Assembly: GCF_900188405.1 (NCBI RefSeq)
Contig: NZ_FZOF01000025.1
Coordinates: 74,125-138,124, forward strand
Direction of reading: 5' to 3'
Length of the DNA: 64,000 nucleotides
Source: Actinacidiphila glaucinigra
GTDB taxonomy: Bacteria > Actinomycetota > Actinomycetes > Streptomycetales > Streptomycetaceae
Positions 63,807 to 64,000 of the stretch are shown piece after piece (within the stretch, counting starts at the first letter, position 1; each line of letters opens with the position of its first letter). A program made the translations under genes and the position numbers. The notes below the pieces were generated by a model. The model ran no database searches. It was not told the DNA's origin and saw only the letters and a list, made by a program, of their open reading frames with translations.

Positions 63807-64000
63807 TCACCCGGTCGTACGACGCACCAGCAGGTACATCTCGCAGCCGAGGCAGTAGCCGAACACCGCGTTGAGGAAGGCCGCCGCGAGCGCGCAGGCC
63901 GTCGCCGCAAGGCCCAGCCAGGCGAGGCCCGCGGCGTATCCGGCGAGCCCGACGAGAGCGAACGCCAGACCCACCGCCTGCGCGAAGCGCGGCGGGGCAG
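63807..64000 (-). CDS. DUF4395 family membrane protein, C-terminal part
   Basis: Partial gene that enters from the right edge. The last 64 residues are visible on the minus strand: PPRFAQAVGLAFALVGLAGY, then two hydrophobic helices, and the end FGYCLGCEMYLLVRRTTG. The CLGC pair after NAVFGY is characteristic of DUF4395. Relatives often lie next to thioredoxin or sulfurtransferase genes, so the missing upstream neighbour would be informative. The stop is at 63807-63809. Confidence 0.8.
   Translation of the reverse strand, partial: APPRFAQAVGLAFALVGLAGYAAGLAWLGLAATACALAAAFLNAVFGYCLGCEMYLLVRRTTG

Overview
The window is GC-rich, uses many GTG and TTG starts, and keeps a long run of housekeeping genes in an order typical of Streptomyces (aroC-aroK-aroB, efp-nusB, divergent bldD, pyrR-pyrB-pyrC-carA-carB-pyrD-pyrF, the actinobacterial integration host factor sIHF, gmk-rpoZ-coaBC-metK-priA, def-fmt-rsmB, rpe). 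BldD, sIHF, a DasR-type chitinase operator and the 24-residue ribosomal protein bL37 all point to a Streptomyces or a very close relative, and to the chromosomal core rather than an arm. I see no integrase, transposase, phage gene, CRISPR array, rRNA or tRNA.

Region by region: 0-3 kb is the end of the shikimate pathway. 3-6 kb holds a proline-rich P-loop protein, an M24 peptidase homologue with an altered metal site, and efp-nusB. 6.2-6.7 kb is bldD on the minus strand behind two strong hairpins and a BldD-type box. 7-17 kb is the pyrimidine operon, with a PyrR-type RNA element over the pyrR start and a small membrane protein embedded between pyrC and carA. 17-24 kb carries sIHF, gmk, rpoZ, coaBC, metK, a helicase-motif-less priA and an acetyltransferase. 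24-28 kb holds a small HTH protein, def, fmt and rsmB.

28-44 kb is more accessory: a secreted GH19 chitinase with a DasR-type operator, an alditol-oxidase-like flavoprotein, bL37, an MMPL transporter, rpe, a SorC-family regulator, a lipoprotein RNase next to a barstar inhibitor, guaB1 (GMP reductase family with CBS domains), and an Lrp regulator followed by a nitrilase-family amidase and a flavin amine oxidase. A DUF5995 gene, an epimerase and an XRE regulator follow. 43.6-44.1 kb is a roughly 510-bp imperfect inverted repeat with no credible gene in it.

44-47 kb has an acetyltransferase, an MFS exporter and a divergent ROK regulator sharing a 25-bp palindromic operator. 47.5-53.4 kb is an FMN riboswitch-controlled riboflavin operon (ribD, ribE, ribM, ribBA, ribH) followed by hisE-hisG. 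53-58 kb has a PH-domain protein, two tandem CNNM/CBS membrane proteins and an EccA/CbxX-like AAA+ ATPase with no type VII secretion genes nearby. The last 5 kb has a uridine-kinase-like protein, an intact M24 peptidase, an STAS anti-anti-sigma factor, a DUF3048 lipoprotein-like protein, a transglutaminase-like protein, a PlsC acyltransferase and the end of a DUF4395 membrane protein.

No wholly new multi-gene system is certain here. The best leads are the long inverted repeat, the RNase/barstar pair, the amine-catabolism cluster with three GCGCAACG repeats, and the M24 homologue whose metal ligands are changed. All calls rest on reading the sequence and on family knowledge; no database search was run.
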